64,000 bases of DNA. It comes from Marinobacterium profundum (GTDB lineage Bacteria > Pseudomonadota > Gammaproteobacteria > Pseudomonadales > Balneatricaceae). The stretch covers positions 1 through 64,000 of the forward strand of contig NZ_BCNS01000091.1 in the NCBI RefSeq assembly GCF_001528745.1. Direction: 5' to 3'. The notes under the pieces are model-generated. The model ran no database searches. It saw only the letters and a program-made list of their open reading frames with translations, and had not been told where the DNA came from. Positions 37,134 to 45,463 of this stretch are shown in pieces. The stretch's first letter is position 1. Each line of letters opens with the position of its first letter. A program made the translations under genes and the position numbers.

Positions 37134-38930
37134 TTACTTGTAGGCGCGAGTGTCGGCAACAGGACTCGCTTTCTGCGCAGTAACGGAGCTATTTGACCTG
37201 AGCCAGGCCAGTATTTTCAGCAGGGCGTAAATGGCCGTAACCCCAATGACCATGGTCGCAAAGACTTTCAGTACAGAGCCATCCGTACTCAGCAGACCCA
37301 GACCGGAGAACATGGCGTAGAGCCCGATCAACATGATGACAATGATCCAGCAGGCATGCCTGGCATACTTCCAGTGTGTGATGTCCACTTCCTGGGTATG
37401 CACCTGGTTATAGGGCTGAGCCAGAGGCTTGAGGTAACGCACCAGTAGCATGATGCCGAACATCAGCGCGAAGTTGACGCCCACCAGGTGCAGCCAGTTC
37501 AGCTTGATAAAGCCCAGATCATCCTTGAGCACAAAGTGAGTGATATAGAAGAAAATCATGCCAAAGGGCAGGGCGATATAGCCGGCCAGGGCAGGCGTTC
37601 TTTTCGACAGAATACCCATCATCACGACCGCCAGAATCGGCACATTGATCACCGCCATAATGGTTCTCATCAGGGTATAGAGGCCATCGGCTGTGGCCAC
37701 AAAGGGCGCGATCAGAATGCACACGACTATAGTTGCCAAGCCAAACACGCGGCCGACCCGCACGGTCTGGGCGTTGGAGGCCGTCTTGTTGATGTACTGC
37801 TTGTAAATATCCAGACTTGCCAGGGTCGACAGACTGTTGACGCCACTGTTAAACGAACTCAGAACCGCACCAAAGAGCACAGCGCCAAAGAAGCCGCTCA
37901 GCCAGCTGGGCAGAACTTCTCGCACCAGTACCGGATACGCCATATCCTGCGCCAGTATGACCTTGCCGTTGGCGAGCACTTCCTTGACGGGAATATTGAG
38001 CATCCCTCTCTGGTGCATGTGCCAGGCAATAATCCCCGGCAAGACCAGCATCGCCACGCCGAACACCTTCATTGCCGCGGCCGCCAGTACGCCTTTCTGC
38101 CCCTCGGCCAGGTTTTTTGCCCCCAGGGTGCGCTGAATAATCGCCTGGTTGGTGCACCAGTAGAACAGGTTGATCAGAAGGATACCGCTGAACAGCGTAT
38201 GCCAGGGAATTGCAGCCTCGGCGCCTATACCGGCGGCTTGCATGCGCTCAGGCGATTCGCTGATCAGAATCTGAAAGCCCGCTGCCATACTGCCATCCCC
38301 AAGGTGCATCAGCGCCAGAATCGGCACCAGGAAGCCGCCTAGCAGTAGCCCCACGCCATTCACAGTGTCGGACACCGCCACCGCCTTGAGGCCCCCGAAT
38401 ACCGCATAGATGCCGCCAACAACCCCCAGGGTCACCACCATAATCCAGGTGGTAACCGTATCGGATGTGCCGAACAGCGTACTCAGATCAAACAGCTTGC
38501 TCAGCGTAATGGAGCCTGCGTAGAGCACGAAAGGCAGGAAGCCAATGACGATGGCATAAAGAAAGATGCTGGATGCCACCAGACGCATGCGCTTGCCAAA
38601 GCGGTCTTCAAGGAATTGGGGCACAGTGGTAATGCCGCCTTTGAGGAAGCGCGGCAGAAAAATCAGCGCAAAGGCGATCATCGCCACCGCCGCCACCGTT
38701 TCCCAAGCCATCACGCTGGCACCCTTGGCAAAGGCGTTGCCATTTAGGCCAGTAAGCTGTTCGGCGGAAATATTGGTCAGGAACAGGGACCCTGCGATCA
38801 CATACCAGGGCAGGCTTCGGCCTGCGAGGAAATAGCCGGTTTCGTGGCTGAGGTCTTCGTCCCGGGTCTTGTAGTAGGAAATAACGGCTACTAGCAGGGT
38901 AAATCCGAGGAAGGAGATAATAGCAAACAT
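37134..38930 (-). CDS. SSS-family sodium/solute symporter (SGLT-like)
   Basis: A 598-residue membrane protein with about 14 hydrophobic helices of the solute:sodium symporter family. Signatures: GYFLAGRSLPWYVIAGSLFLTNISAEQLTGLNGNAF, GGLKAVAVSDTVNGVGLLLGG, NLFYWCTNQAIIQRTLGAKNLAEGQKG and FGAVLSSFNSGVNSLSTLASLDIYKQYI. The NQAIIQRxLGAKxxxEGQKG stretch is typical of the SGLT branch that transports sugars or polyols. It is the first gene of the leftward block with the sulfatase and the AraC regulator and likely imports the sulfatase substrate. Confidence 0.9.
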   Translation of the reverse strand: MFAIISFLGFTLLVAVISYYKTRDEDLSHETGYFLAGRSLPWYVIAGSLFLTNISAEQLTGLNGNAFAKGASVMAWETVAAVAMIAFALIFLPRFLKGGITTVPQFLEDRFGKRMRLVASSIFLYAIVIGFLPFVLYAGSITLSKLFDLSTLFGTSDTVTTWIMVVTLGVVGGIYAVFGGLKAVAVSDTVNGVGLLLGGFLVPILALMHLGDGSMAAGFQILISESPERMQAAGIGAEAAIPWHTLFSGILLINLFYWCTNQAIIQRTLGAKNLAEGQKGVLAAAAMKVFGVAMLVLPGIIAWHMHQRGMLNIPVKEVLANGKVILAQDMAYPVLVREVLPSWLSGFFGAVLFGAVLSSFNSGVNSLSTLASLDIYKQYINKTASNAQTVRVGRVFGLATIVVCILIAPFVATADGLYTLMRTIMAVINVPILAVVMMGILSKRTPALAGYIALPFGMIFFYITHFVLKDDLGFIKLNWLHLVGVNFALMFGIMLLVRYLKPLAQPYNQVHTQEVDITHWKYARHACWIIVIMLIGLYAMFSGLGLLSTDGSVLKVFATMVIGVTAIYALLKILAWLRSNSSVTAQKASPVADTRAYK

Positions 38931-39224
38931 GCTTGCCTCCAGAACTGAGTTCTTATCGTTGTTATGTTCTGCCGCCGATCCGGTGATCGCACGACTAGAG
39001 TGCCATGATTACAGACCTGCCCGGGTGGCGTGAATGTAATAAGAGCACCGATGCATGTACAAAACGAAACCTTCAGAATCTCCTGCTACTCAGCCGTAAG
39101 CGCCCGGCGTCAGCCAAAACCCACCTTTACCAAACTTTACAGTGTCGTAACCCAAGTTTGCAGGCCAATACCCGATACTGGACTCATCAAAACGCGTCAT
39201 ATCAAACACAGCAGGAGAGACACC
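38931..39224. other. Divergent region between the symporter and cpxP
   Basis: About 290 bp. Apart from the CpxR box at 39124-39143 no other operator is recognisable. The promoter of the leftward sulfatase block and that of cpxP must both lie here. Confidence 0.4.
39124..39143 (+). promoter_or_regulatory. CpxR box upstream of cpxP; right copy of 20-bp direct repeat
   Basis: TTTACCAAACTTTAC (39126-39140) is the complement of GTAAA-N5-GTAAA and lies about 85-100 bp before the cpxP start. The 20-bp sequence is identical to the copy upstream of cpxR. Confidence 0.85.
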
Positions 39225-39704
39225 ATGCGCAAGCCCATGATGATAGTTCTGACCACCCTGGCTCTGGCCGGCACCGCAAGCGGACTGGCCTTGGCCCACG
39301 GCAAGGGCGGCGACAATGACGAGCGGCAGCAGCGCCACCAGGAGAAGCGCCTGGAACACATGAGTGAAAAACTCGGACTGAGCGACGAGCAGCGCGCCCA
39401 GATGAAAGAGCTGATGGCCGCACCTGCCGACCGCAAGGCAGACCGGGACGAGAAACGTGACCTGCAGCGTCAGATCCGCGAACTGGATACGGCGGCAGCC
39501 GACTACAATCAGCGTCTCGATGGCCTGATCGAACAGGCACAGCAGCAGCTCGGCGAGCAGATTCGTGAGCGCCAGGCCAAACACCAGGCCATGCAGGAAA
39601 TACTCACTGATGAGCAGGAAAAGAAACTCGCTGAAATGACCAATAAGCGTATGGACAAGATGGAGCACCATGGGCGCCACGGCGGTGGTCGCGACAAGAG
39701 CTGA
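39225..39704 (+). CDS. cpxP: CpxP/Spy-family periplasmic stress protein
   Basis: A 159-residue periplasmic protein with a signal peptide ending at ALA-HGK (24/25), two LTxxQ-type motifs (LSDEQRAQM and LTDEQEKKL), highly charged helical content and a His/Gly-rich tail that could bind metal. CpxP inhibits CpxA and acts as a chaperone or adaptor for misfolded proteins. The ATG at 39225 with AGGAGAG is chosen over 65 upstream in-frame codons. In many relatives cpxP lies directly beside cpxRA; here it is 4.8 kb away. Confidence 0.87.
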   Translation: MRKPMMIVLTTLALAGTASGLALAHGKGGDNDERQQRHQEKRLEHMSEKLGLSDEQRAQMKELMAAPADRKADRDEKRDLQRQIRELDTAAADYNQRLDGLIEQAQQQLGEQIRERQAKHQAMQEILTDEQEKKLAEMTNKRMDKMEHHGRHGGGRDKS

Positions 39705-39730
39705 GAAGCGCCCTATCAACATTCCTTTGC

Positions 39731-39757
39731 GGCCCCGCCGGGGCCGGCTTTTACTTT
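39731..39757 (+). terminator. intrinsic terminator after cpxP
   Basis: GGCCCC (39731-39736) and GGGGCC (39740-39745) with a GCC loop, then GGCTTTTACTTTTT. Likely rho-independent terminator 27 nt after cpxP. Confidence 0.75.
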
Positions 39758-39826
39758 TTAAGACCCTCGCGAGGAGCGGGCTGAAACCCTGTTCACCCCT
39801 CGCATCAGGACGACCGGGATCCTAAT

Positions 39827-39949
39827 ATGTTTGCATCTTTGCTGAAAAAGCTGCATGTTTTGCTTCGAGGCAGTACGCTGCCACAACAGCGACCTGCAGC
39901 AGAACCCTGCACTTCGCCAGGAACCGACCGCTGGCAACAGGCCGCCTGA
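39827..39949 (+). CDS. possible 40-residue small protein
   Basis: A short open frame beginning MFASLLKKLHVLLRG, preceded by GGGATCC 4-8 nt before the ATG. The first 15 residues would form a cationic amphipathic helix; the rest is Gln/Pro/Ala-rich. No homologue is recognised and the frame could be chance. It lies between the cpxP terminator and the next secreted-protein gene. Confidence 0.25.
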   Translation: MFASLLKKLHVLLRGSTLPQQRPAAEPCTSPGTDRWQQAA

Positions 39950-39995
39950 ACCTGACCATAGTGTCTAGAAGAACACGATTAGAATCTGCAACGCC

Positions 39996-40352
39996 ATGAA
40001 CAGAGTGATGAAAAGATACCTGACTCCGGCACTGCTGCTTATGAGCCTCGCGCTCAGCTCCCTTGCACAGGCCAATACTTTCGTTTGCGACCCGCAGGAT
40101 CTGCAGGGTCACTACAGTCGTGATCCGGCCTATTCCGATCATGGAGCCTTGCTGCGCATGCAGTATCTGGCACCGACACAGGCATCAGGCGACCTGGCGG
40201 TAAGCGACTGGACCACAAAGGAAAGACTGCAGTCCAGTCCCGATCCTGAGTCTAGCCTGCCCCAGTCCAGCACCGTCTGCCCACCCGAGCTTGAGTCACC
40301 GCAGAATCATAGCCCGCAGCGACTACAGGCCCCCAGGCGCGTCTGGCTTTAA
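39996..40352 (+). CDS. small secreted protein of unknown function
   Basis: A 118-residue protein with a convincing signal peptide (MKRYLTPALLLMSLALSSLAQA-NTF; cleavage after residue 26 if starting at 39996). The mature part has two Cys (FVCDPQDL and TVCPPEL) and a Pro/Ser/Gln-rich C-terminus. An alternative ATG is four codons inside (40008). No family is recognised and no strong ribosome site is visible, so expression is not certain. It is convergent with the beta-galactosidase gene. Confidence 0.5.
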   Translation: MNRVMKRYLTPALLLMSLALSSLAQANTFVCDPQDLQGHYSRDPAYSDHGALLRMQYLAPTQASGDLAVSDWTTKERLQSSPDPESSLPQSSTVCPPELESPQNHSPQRLQAPRRVWL

Positions 40353-40372
40353 CCCTCTATTCTAAATAGGGG
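40353..40372. terminator. short hairpin between convergent genes
   Basis: CCC-T-CTATT (40353-40361) pairs with AATAGGGG (40365-40372) with one bulged T and a CTA loop. Weak bidirectional terminator candidate. Confidence 0.35.
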
Positions 40373-40384
40373 CAAGATCGGCAT

Positions 40385-42286
40385 TCAGAGCAAGGGCTGC
40401 CAGTGCACGCCCGCCGGCGCCAGAGTGATCCCATCAAAGGTCACCGGCTCTGCGCCATAGTTGAACAGGAAACGATGCTGGTCGGTATCACGCCGACGCA
40501 GCCCCTGCGGCAACCGCATCACGGCAATACCCTGCGCCACACAGATTGACTCCAGTATGCGTACCAGCGCCGCCTGATCAGCCCAACCGGCCAGATACTG
40601 ACGCTGTGCCGTACCCACTCGCGCCGCCTTGCCACAGACCGTGCGCTCCAGCACCGGATCATCACCGTCCAGTGTCTCGACCCAATGCTCGAACGAACCG
40701 CCCTGCTGCAGCGCACGACCTGCGCCTGGGCGCAATGACTCCACATAGGCCGGCCGCGTATTCAGCCCCGGCAGTACCGAGCCCGAAGTACGCAGCGCAA
40801 AGTCGATCGTTTTGGCACCGGTACGGGGCCCGGCCAGCACAGCGCCAGGACAGGCTTCGATCGCCCGCTCAAGGCGCTCGCCTATTGTCATCAGACCGGG
40901 TAGCAGCACCAGAGCGTAGGCCGCAAGATCGTCACAATCGGGGGGCAGAATATCCACCGACAGACCCAGCGCACGCAGCGCCCGATACTGCTCAAACACC
41001 AGTCTGAAATAATCGAAGGAAGCGCCCTGGGGCTGGATTTTCCAGCTCCAGGCCGATTCGTAGTCAAACACCAGCGCCACCGGCGCGCAGGCAGTGCCAA
41101 CATCCGGCAGCATGTCGATCTCGCTGGCTACAACGCGGGCTTCCTCAAGCCCTGGGGCATCGACGCTGTCGGGCCTCAAGAGCCCAGCGTGCATCTGTTC
41201 CTGGGCAAAAGGCGCCTGGCGCCAGCGGAAATAACACACCATCTCGGCGCCATGGGCAAAGGCTTCCCAACTCCACAGCCGCACCATGCCAGGCAGTGGT
41301 GCCGGATTATAGGGGGCCCAGTTTACCGGCCCCGGCTGCTGCTCCATGACCCACCAGCGCCCCTTGCCGACGCTGCGATACAGATCATGGTGAAACGCCT
41401 GAAAATCCGGGTCACCCTGGCGCGAAAACCTCAGCTTCCAGCCATCACCGTCATCGGAACGGTCTTCCAGAAAGCCCAGCGGATAGCTGTCCCAGCTGGC
41501 GATATCCAGATCCGCACCCACCTGGTAATGATCAAAATCGGTGATGCGTCCCATGTAGTTGTGAATCAGCGGCACTTCGGTATGGCGACGCAGAATCTCG
41601 GCCTGAATACGGTTGAAGGCCACCACCTGATCTGAGCTGAAACGCTGAAAATCCAGCCAGTGCACCGGGTTTGCTTCGGTCACCGTCAGGTTGGGCAGAT
41701 CGATCTGATCGAAGCGCTCATAATCCATGGACCAGAATACATTGCCCCAGGCACGGTTGAGGGCTTCGATACTGCCATAGCGATCGGCCAGCCAGGCGCG
41801 AAATCCCGCCTGTGCCGCAGCGCTGTAGGACAGAGTTGTGTCGTGGCAACCGTATTCGTTGTCGGTCTGCCAGGCCACCACAGCCGGGTGGCCGCCGTAG
41901 CGCAGCGCCATCAGTTCGGTAATGCGCGCGCTTTCATGGCGATAGCCCACATGGCTAAAGCAGTAATGCCGGCGGGAGCCAAACTTGCGCTCCTGCCCCT
42001 GGGCATCCCGCGCCAGCATGTCGGGCCACTTATCCAGCATCCAGCGCGGTGGCGTGGCGGTAGGCGTTCCCATGATGATCTTAAGCCCGGCCTGACCCAG
42101 CACCTCAACGGCAGTATCCAGCCAGCGCCAGTCGAGTTCACCCGGGCGGGGCTCAAGCCGGCTCCAGCCAAACTCACCTATGCGCACCCAGCTCAGGCCC
42201 GCCTCGACCATGCGTTCGGCATCCCGGGCCCAGATATCCTCAGGCCAGTGTTCAGGGTAATAACAGGTGCCCAGGGAGCGCTTCAT
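40385..42286 (-). CDS. beta-galactosidase, GH42 family
   Basis: A 633-residue GH42 enzyme: N-terminal GTCYYPEHWPEDIWARDAERMVEAGLSWVRIGEFGWSRLEP, acid/base Glu in WQTDNEYGCHD and nucleophile Glu in VMEQQPGPVNW, then a trimerisation-type domain and small C-terminal beta domain. No signal peptide, so it cleaves imported galactosides in the cytoplasm. The ATG at 42286 (MKRSLGTCYYPEHW, GGAG before it) is the family start; the 42 upstream in-frame codons overlap the lactonase gene. Last gene of the leftward galactoside operon. Confidence 0.92.
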   Translation of the reverse strand: MKRSLGTCYYPEHWPEDIWARDAERMVEAGLSWVRIGEFGWSRLEPRPGELDWRWLDTAVEVLGQAGLKIIMGTPTATPPRWMLDKWPDMLARDAQGQERKFGSRRHYCFSHVGYRHESARITELMALRYGGHPAVVAWQTDNEYGCHDTTLSYSAAAQAGFRAWLADRYGSIEALNRAWGNVFWSMDYERFDQIDLPNLTVTEANPVHWLDFQRFSSDQVVAFNRIQAEILRRHTEVPLIHNYMGRITDFDHYQVGADLDIASWDSYPLGFLEDRSDDGDGWKLRFSRQGDPDFQAFHHDLYRSVGKGRWWVMEQQPGPVNWAPYNPAPLPGMVRLWSWEAFAHGAEMVCYFRWRQAPFAQEQMHAGLLRPDSVDAPGLEEARVVASEIDMLPDVGTACAPVALVFDYESAWSWKIQPQGASFDYFRLVFEQYRALRALGLSVDILPPDCDDLAAYALVLLPGLMTIGERLERAIEACPGAVLAGPRTGAKTIDFALRTSGSVLPGLNTRPAYVESLRPGAGRALQQGGSFEHWVETLDGDDPVLERTVCGKAARVGTAQRQYLAGWADQAALVRILESICVAQGIAVMRLPQGLRRRDTDQHRFLFNYGAEPVTFDGITLAPAGVHWQPLL

Positions 42287-42290
42287 GGTG

Positions 42291-43151
42291 TTACTCCAGT
42301 ATGACGGGGTATTCGGCCAGGCCCCGGGTGTCGGTATCAATAAACAATGTCTGACCGGCAGGCTCGGCGGCAATCTGCGCCCCAGACAGGCCCTGGGTCG
42401 CCGAGGTGACATAGAGCCGCTTCAGGTCTGACCCGGCGAAAGCCGGGCAGGTGACATGCTGCGTGGGCGTCGCAATCGCCTGAAGAAACTCACCTGTCGG
42501 GGAGTACTGGGCAACACGCGCAGCGCCCCATTGGGCAATCCACAGATTACCGGCGGCATCACAGACGGCACCGTCGGGATCCAGGTTCTCTGGGCGCAGA
42601 TCCAGCAGCATCTGCCGCTCGCCCACCGGCCAGCCATGCCGCGGTTCCAGTGGCTGACGCCAGATAATCTGCTCCACCGTATCTGTGTAATAGGCACAGC
42701 TCTTGTCCGGCGCGAAGCAGATAGCATTGGTGATCGAAACAGCCTCGACCAGCAAGCGCAGTTCGCCACGGTAGTAGCGGTAGATAGCACCGGCGCCGCG
42801 CTCGCCCTGCTTGCCCATAGTGCCTATCCAGAAACCACCGCACGGATCCGCACGGCCATCGTTGGAGCGCGTCACTCTATTGTCGGCTTCCAGTGCCACC
42901 AGCGGCGTCTGTGCGCCAGTCACCAGATCAAAGCGCAGCAGCGCCGTTTCACTGGCGATCAGCAGCGTATCGCGATCCACCCAGCCGGCCGCCGACACAT
43001 ACTCGGCAAAATGCCACTGCTGCAACTCTTCACCGTCGCGGCAATAGAGCGTCTTGCCGGTAATATCGAACCAGAACAGCTGCCCGCGCAGTGGATGCCA
43101 CAGAGGCCCTTCACCCAGGCCGCACGGCGTCGCATCGTACACCTGCATCAT
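42291..43151 (-). CDS. SMP-30/gluconolactonase family sugar lactonase
   Basis: A 287-residue six-bladed propeller of the SMP-30/regucalcin family. Metal-site segments: GLGEGPLWHP (Glu), NDGRADPCGGFWIGTMG (Asn-Asp), ICFAPDKSCAYYTDT and NLDPDGAVCDAAGNLWIAQWG (Asp). In this operon it should hydrolyse D-galactono-1,4-lactone to D-galactonate after galactose dehydrogenase. The start is one of two adjacent ATGs (43151 or 43148), overlapping the aldolase stop. Confidence 0.88.
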   Translation of the reverse strand: MMQVYDATPCGLGEGPLWHPLRGQLFWFDITGKTLYCRDGEELQQWHFAEYVSAAGWVDRDTLLIASETALLRFDLVTGAQTPLVALEADNRVTRSNDGRADPCGGFWIGTMGKQGERGAGAIYRYYRGELRLLVEAVSITNAICFAPDKSCAYYTDTVEQIIWRQPLEPRHGWPVGERQMLLDLRPENLDPDGAVCDAAGNLWIAQWGAARVAQYSPTGEFLQAIATPTQHVTCPAFAGSDLKRLYVTSATQGLSGAQIAAEPAGQTLFIDTDTRGLAEYPVILE

Positions 43152-43759
43152 GATGCGATGGCGCTGTCGTAGGCTTCGACCATTTCCAGCGCCAGCGCCC
43201 GTACGTCGGCGACACTGCGCCCGGGCTTGTAGAGCGCCGAACCTATACCAAAGCCCTGGGCGCCGGCGGCGATCCACTGGGCGAAGTTTTCGCTACTGGC
43301 GCCGCCAACGGCATACACCGGAATTGCCGCTGGCAAGACCGCACGCATTGCCGCCACACCGGACGGGCCAATGATCGAGGCCGGGAAGAACTTCAGGCCA
43401 TCGGCACCAGCGTCCAGAGCGGCGAAACACTCGCTAGGCGTAAAGACGCCAGGATAAGACAGCATGCCCCTATCCTTGGTGGCGCGGATAACCTCCAGAT
43501 TACAGTTCGGAGAAATGATCATTTGGGCGCCGGTCTGGGCCACCGCATCAACATCATCACAGCTCAGTACGGTGCCGGCTCCAAATATCGCCTGACCTTC
43601 AAAAGCTCGTATCATGCGGGATATGCTGTCCAGCGGCTGCGGCGAGTTCAGCGGCACTTCGATCTTGGTAATACCCGCCTCGATCAAGACGCCGGCAATG
43701 GCTTCGGCTTCACTGGGCTGAATACCGCGTAATATCGCAATCAGTTCGCGTTCTTGCAT
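43148..43759 (-). CDS. dgoA: 2-dehydro-3-deoxy-6-phosphogalactonate aldolase
   Basis: A 203-residue class I KDPG/KDPGal aldolase: Schiff-base Lys123 in GLKFFPAS, Glu34 in KIEVPLNS and Arg11 in AILRGI. KDPGal rather than KDPG aldolase is inferred from VPLNSP (not VTLRT) and from the adjacent dgoK. Cleaves KDPGal to pyruvate and glyceraldehyde 3-phosphate. One base separates it from dgoK. Confidence 0.92.
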   Translation of the reverse strand: MQERELIAILRGIQPSEAEAIAGVLIEAGITKIEVPLNSPQPLDSISRMIRAFEGQAIFGAGTVLSCDDVDAVAQTGAQMIISPNCNLEVIRATKDRGMLSYPGVFTPSECFAALDAGADGLKFFPASIIGPSGVAAMRAVLPAAIPVYAVGGASSENFAQWIAAGAQGFGIGSALYKPGRSVADVRALALEMVEAYDSAIAS

Positions 43760-43760
43760 C

Positions 43761-44696
43761 TTAATCTCCGGTCATCTGCTGATAGGCGGCGTGCAATCCC
43801 TTGAGAGTCAGTGCCTCGCCATCGTGAATGTCGCTTTGTGCGCCCAGCTGTTGCAGCCCCTGGGAGTAGTGCAGTCCCAGCTGCGTGGCGCCAATAATGG
43901 CCACTGGCTGGCCATCCCAGTAAGCTCTGGCCGCAGCCAGTTCAAGACCGATAACATAGCCGGACAGCCGTGCGCGGGCGGTCTGCGGTGCAAGATCCGC
44001 CAGCAACGCCTCGGCGCGCAGCGAAAACAGTCGCCCGGAAACATCCGCCGGATTCTGCAGTGCCGTTGCAATCGCACCGGCAAAGGCGGCGTCATCCCAA
44101 CCCTGTGCAGCCACGGAGTGGCGCAACACCGACTGAGTCGCCAGCAGTGCATAGAGCTCGCCGGTCATAAAAGTCTGGAACGCGGTGAGTTGCCCTTCAT
44201 GTACTCGTACCCACTTGCTGTGGGTCCCTGGCAGGCAAACGACCCCTTCAAAGCCGGGATGAGCAGCCAGCAGGCCGGCAACCTGGGTTTCTTCGCCGCG
44301 CATAACATCGGCGGGCGTCTGCTGCTTGAGCCCGGGGCACAGATAGACCGCGATGCGGCTATCGGCCACCGCCACGCTCATTAGCTCTCCGGCCGGAGCG
44401 CAGGGCACGGCCCTGTAGGCCGCTTCCACCCAGCCCTGGCGGGCACCTACCATGCCACAGGCAACCACCGGGGTAGTGCGGCCGGGGTTCAACCAGGGAC
44501 TAATTGCGTCCAGCAGCGCAGCTTCGAACTGGTGTGGTGCCAGGCTGCCCATCCCCTTGTCACTGCTGGTGCTAGCCAGGGTTATGCCGTCGTCTGTCAT
44601 GGCCCAGGCACGCATCCGGCTGGTGCCCCAGTCAACGGCAATCCAGTCGGCACAGCGGTCTGTGCTTGTGCTCGTGCTTTTGTCGGTGCTGCTCAT
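43761..44696 (-). CDS. dgoK: 2-dehydro-3-deoxygalactonokinase
   Basis: A 311-residue DgoK-family kinase: AVDWGTSRMRAWAM near the N-terminus (phosphate loop), ACGMVGARQGWVEAAY, DVMRGEETQVAGLLA, LPGTHSKWVRVHEGQLTAFQTFMTGELYALL and IIGATQLGLHYSQGLQQLG at the C-terminus. Phosphorylates 2-keto-3-deoxygalactonate. ATGA overlap with the upstream SDR gene. Confidence 0.93.
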   Translation of the reverse strand: MSSTDKSTSTSTDRCADWIAVDWGTSRMRAWAMTDDGITLASTSSDKGMGSLAPHQFEAALLDAISPWLNPGRTTPVVACGMVGARQGWVEAAYRAVPCAPAGELMSVAVADSRIAVYLCPGLKQQTPADVMRGEETQVAGLLAAHPGFEGVVCLPGTHSKWVRVHEGQLTAFQTFMTGELYALLATQSVLRHSVAAQGWDDAAFAGAIATALQNPADVSGRLFSLRAEALLADLAPQTARARLSGYVIGLELAAARAYWDGQPVAIIGATQLGLHYSQGLQQLGAQSDIHDGEALTLKGLHAAYQQMTGD

Positions 44697-45463
44697 CCCG
44701 TCACCACCACGCCGCCGTCCACCACCATGGCCTGGCTGGTCATCATGCGACTCGCCCTGGAGGCCAGAAACAGAGTCGCATCAACAATATCCTGGGGCAC
44801 AAGATGTTCCTTCAGGCACTGGCGCTCCAGATGTGCTGCCAGGCCCTCAGGCGTGGCCCACATATCCAGCTGTTTCTGCGTCAGCACCCAGCCTGGCATC
44901 AGCGAATTTACGCGAATACCATCCGGGCCCAGCTCCCGCGCCAGGCCACGGGTCAGGCCGGTAATCGCCGCCTTGGACGCAACATAACCCGGATAGCCTG
45001 CATTACCCATCATGTAGGAAATGGAGGAAAAATTGATGATCGAACCGCCACCCAGGGCCTTCATGCCCTGGGCAACGGCCTGGGCGGTGAAGAAGTGCGG
45101 GCGCAGGTTTACGGTCATGGCGTTGTCCCAAGCTTCAGGCGTGTACTCCTGCAGCGAATGGCGGGCATCGTTGGCGGCATTGTTCACCAATACCGAAATA
45201 TCGCCATGGGCGCTGGCCGCCTGTGTCATGGCCGCCTTGAGTGCTGCTACATCGGAGATGTCGCACTGAACAAACAGCGGTGTGACACCATGTTTTTCCT
45301 GCATTTCGGTAACAAAACCGGTCGCATCCGAGCGCTGTACAAAGGCAACTTTTGCGCCCTGCTCAATAAAGCCTTCGGTCAGGGCTGCGCCTATGCCGGC
45401 ACCACCACCGGTAATAAAAACGCTGGCACCCTTGAGGTCATGAAAACTAACAAATTCGGACAT
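44693..45463 (-). CDS. SDR dehydrogenase, probable D-galactose 1-dehydrogenase
   Basis: A 256-residue classical short-chain dehydrogenase: TGGGAGIG nucleotide motif at 18-25, NNAAND, catalytic Ser in NFSSISY and YVASK (Tyr/Lys). By operon context it oxidises D-galactose (or L-arabinose) at C1 to the lactone, step 1 of the De Ley-Doudoroff pathway. Substrate specificity within SDRs cannot be read from sequence alone. It overlaps both neighbours by 1-4 bp. Confidence 0.82.
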   Translation of the reverse strand: MSEFVSFHDLKGASVFITGGGAGIGAALTEGFIEQGAKVAFVQRSDATGFVTEMQEKHGVTPLFVQCDISDVAALKAAMTQAASAHGDISVLVNNAANDARHSLQEYTPEAWDNAMTVNLRPHFFTAQAVAQGMKALGGGSIINFSSISYMMGNAGYPGYVASKAAITGLTRGLARELGPDGIRVNSLMPGWVLTQKQLDMWATPEGLAAHLERQCLKEHLVPQDIVDATLFLASRASRMMTSQAMVVDGGVVVTG

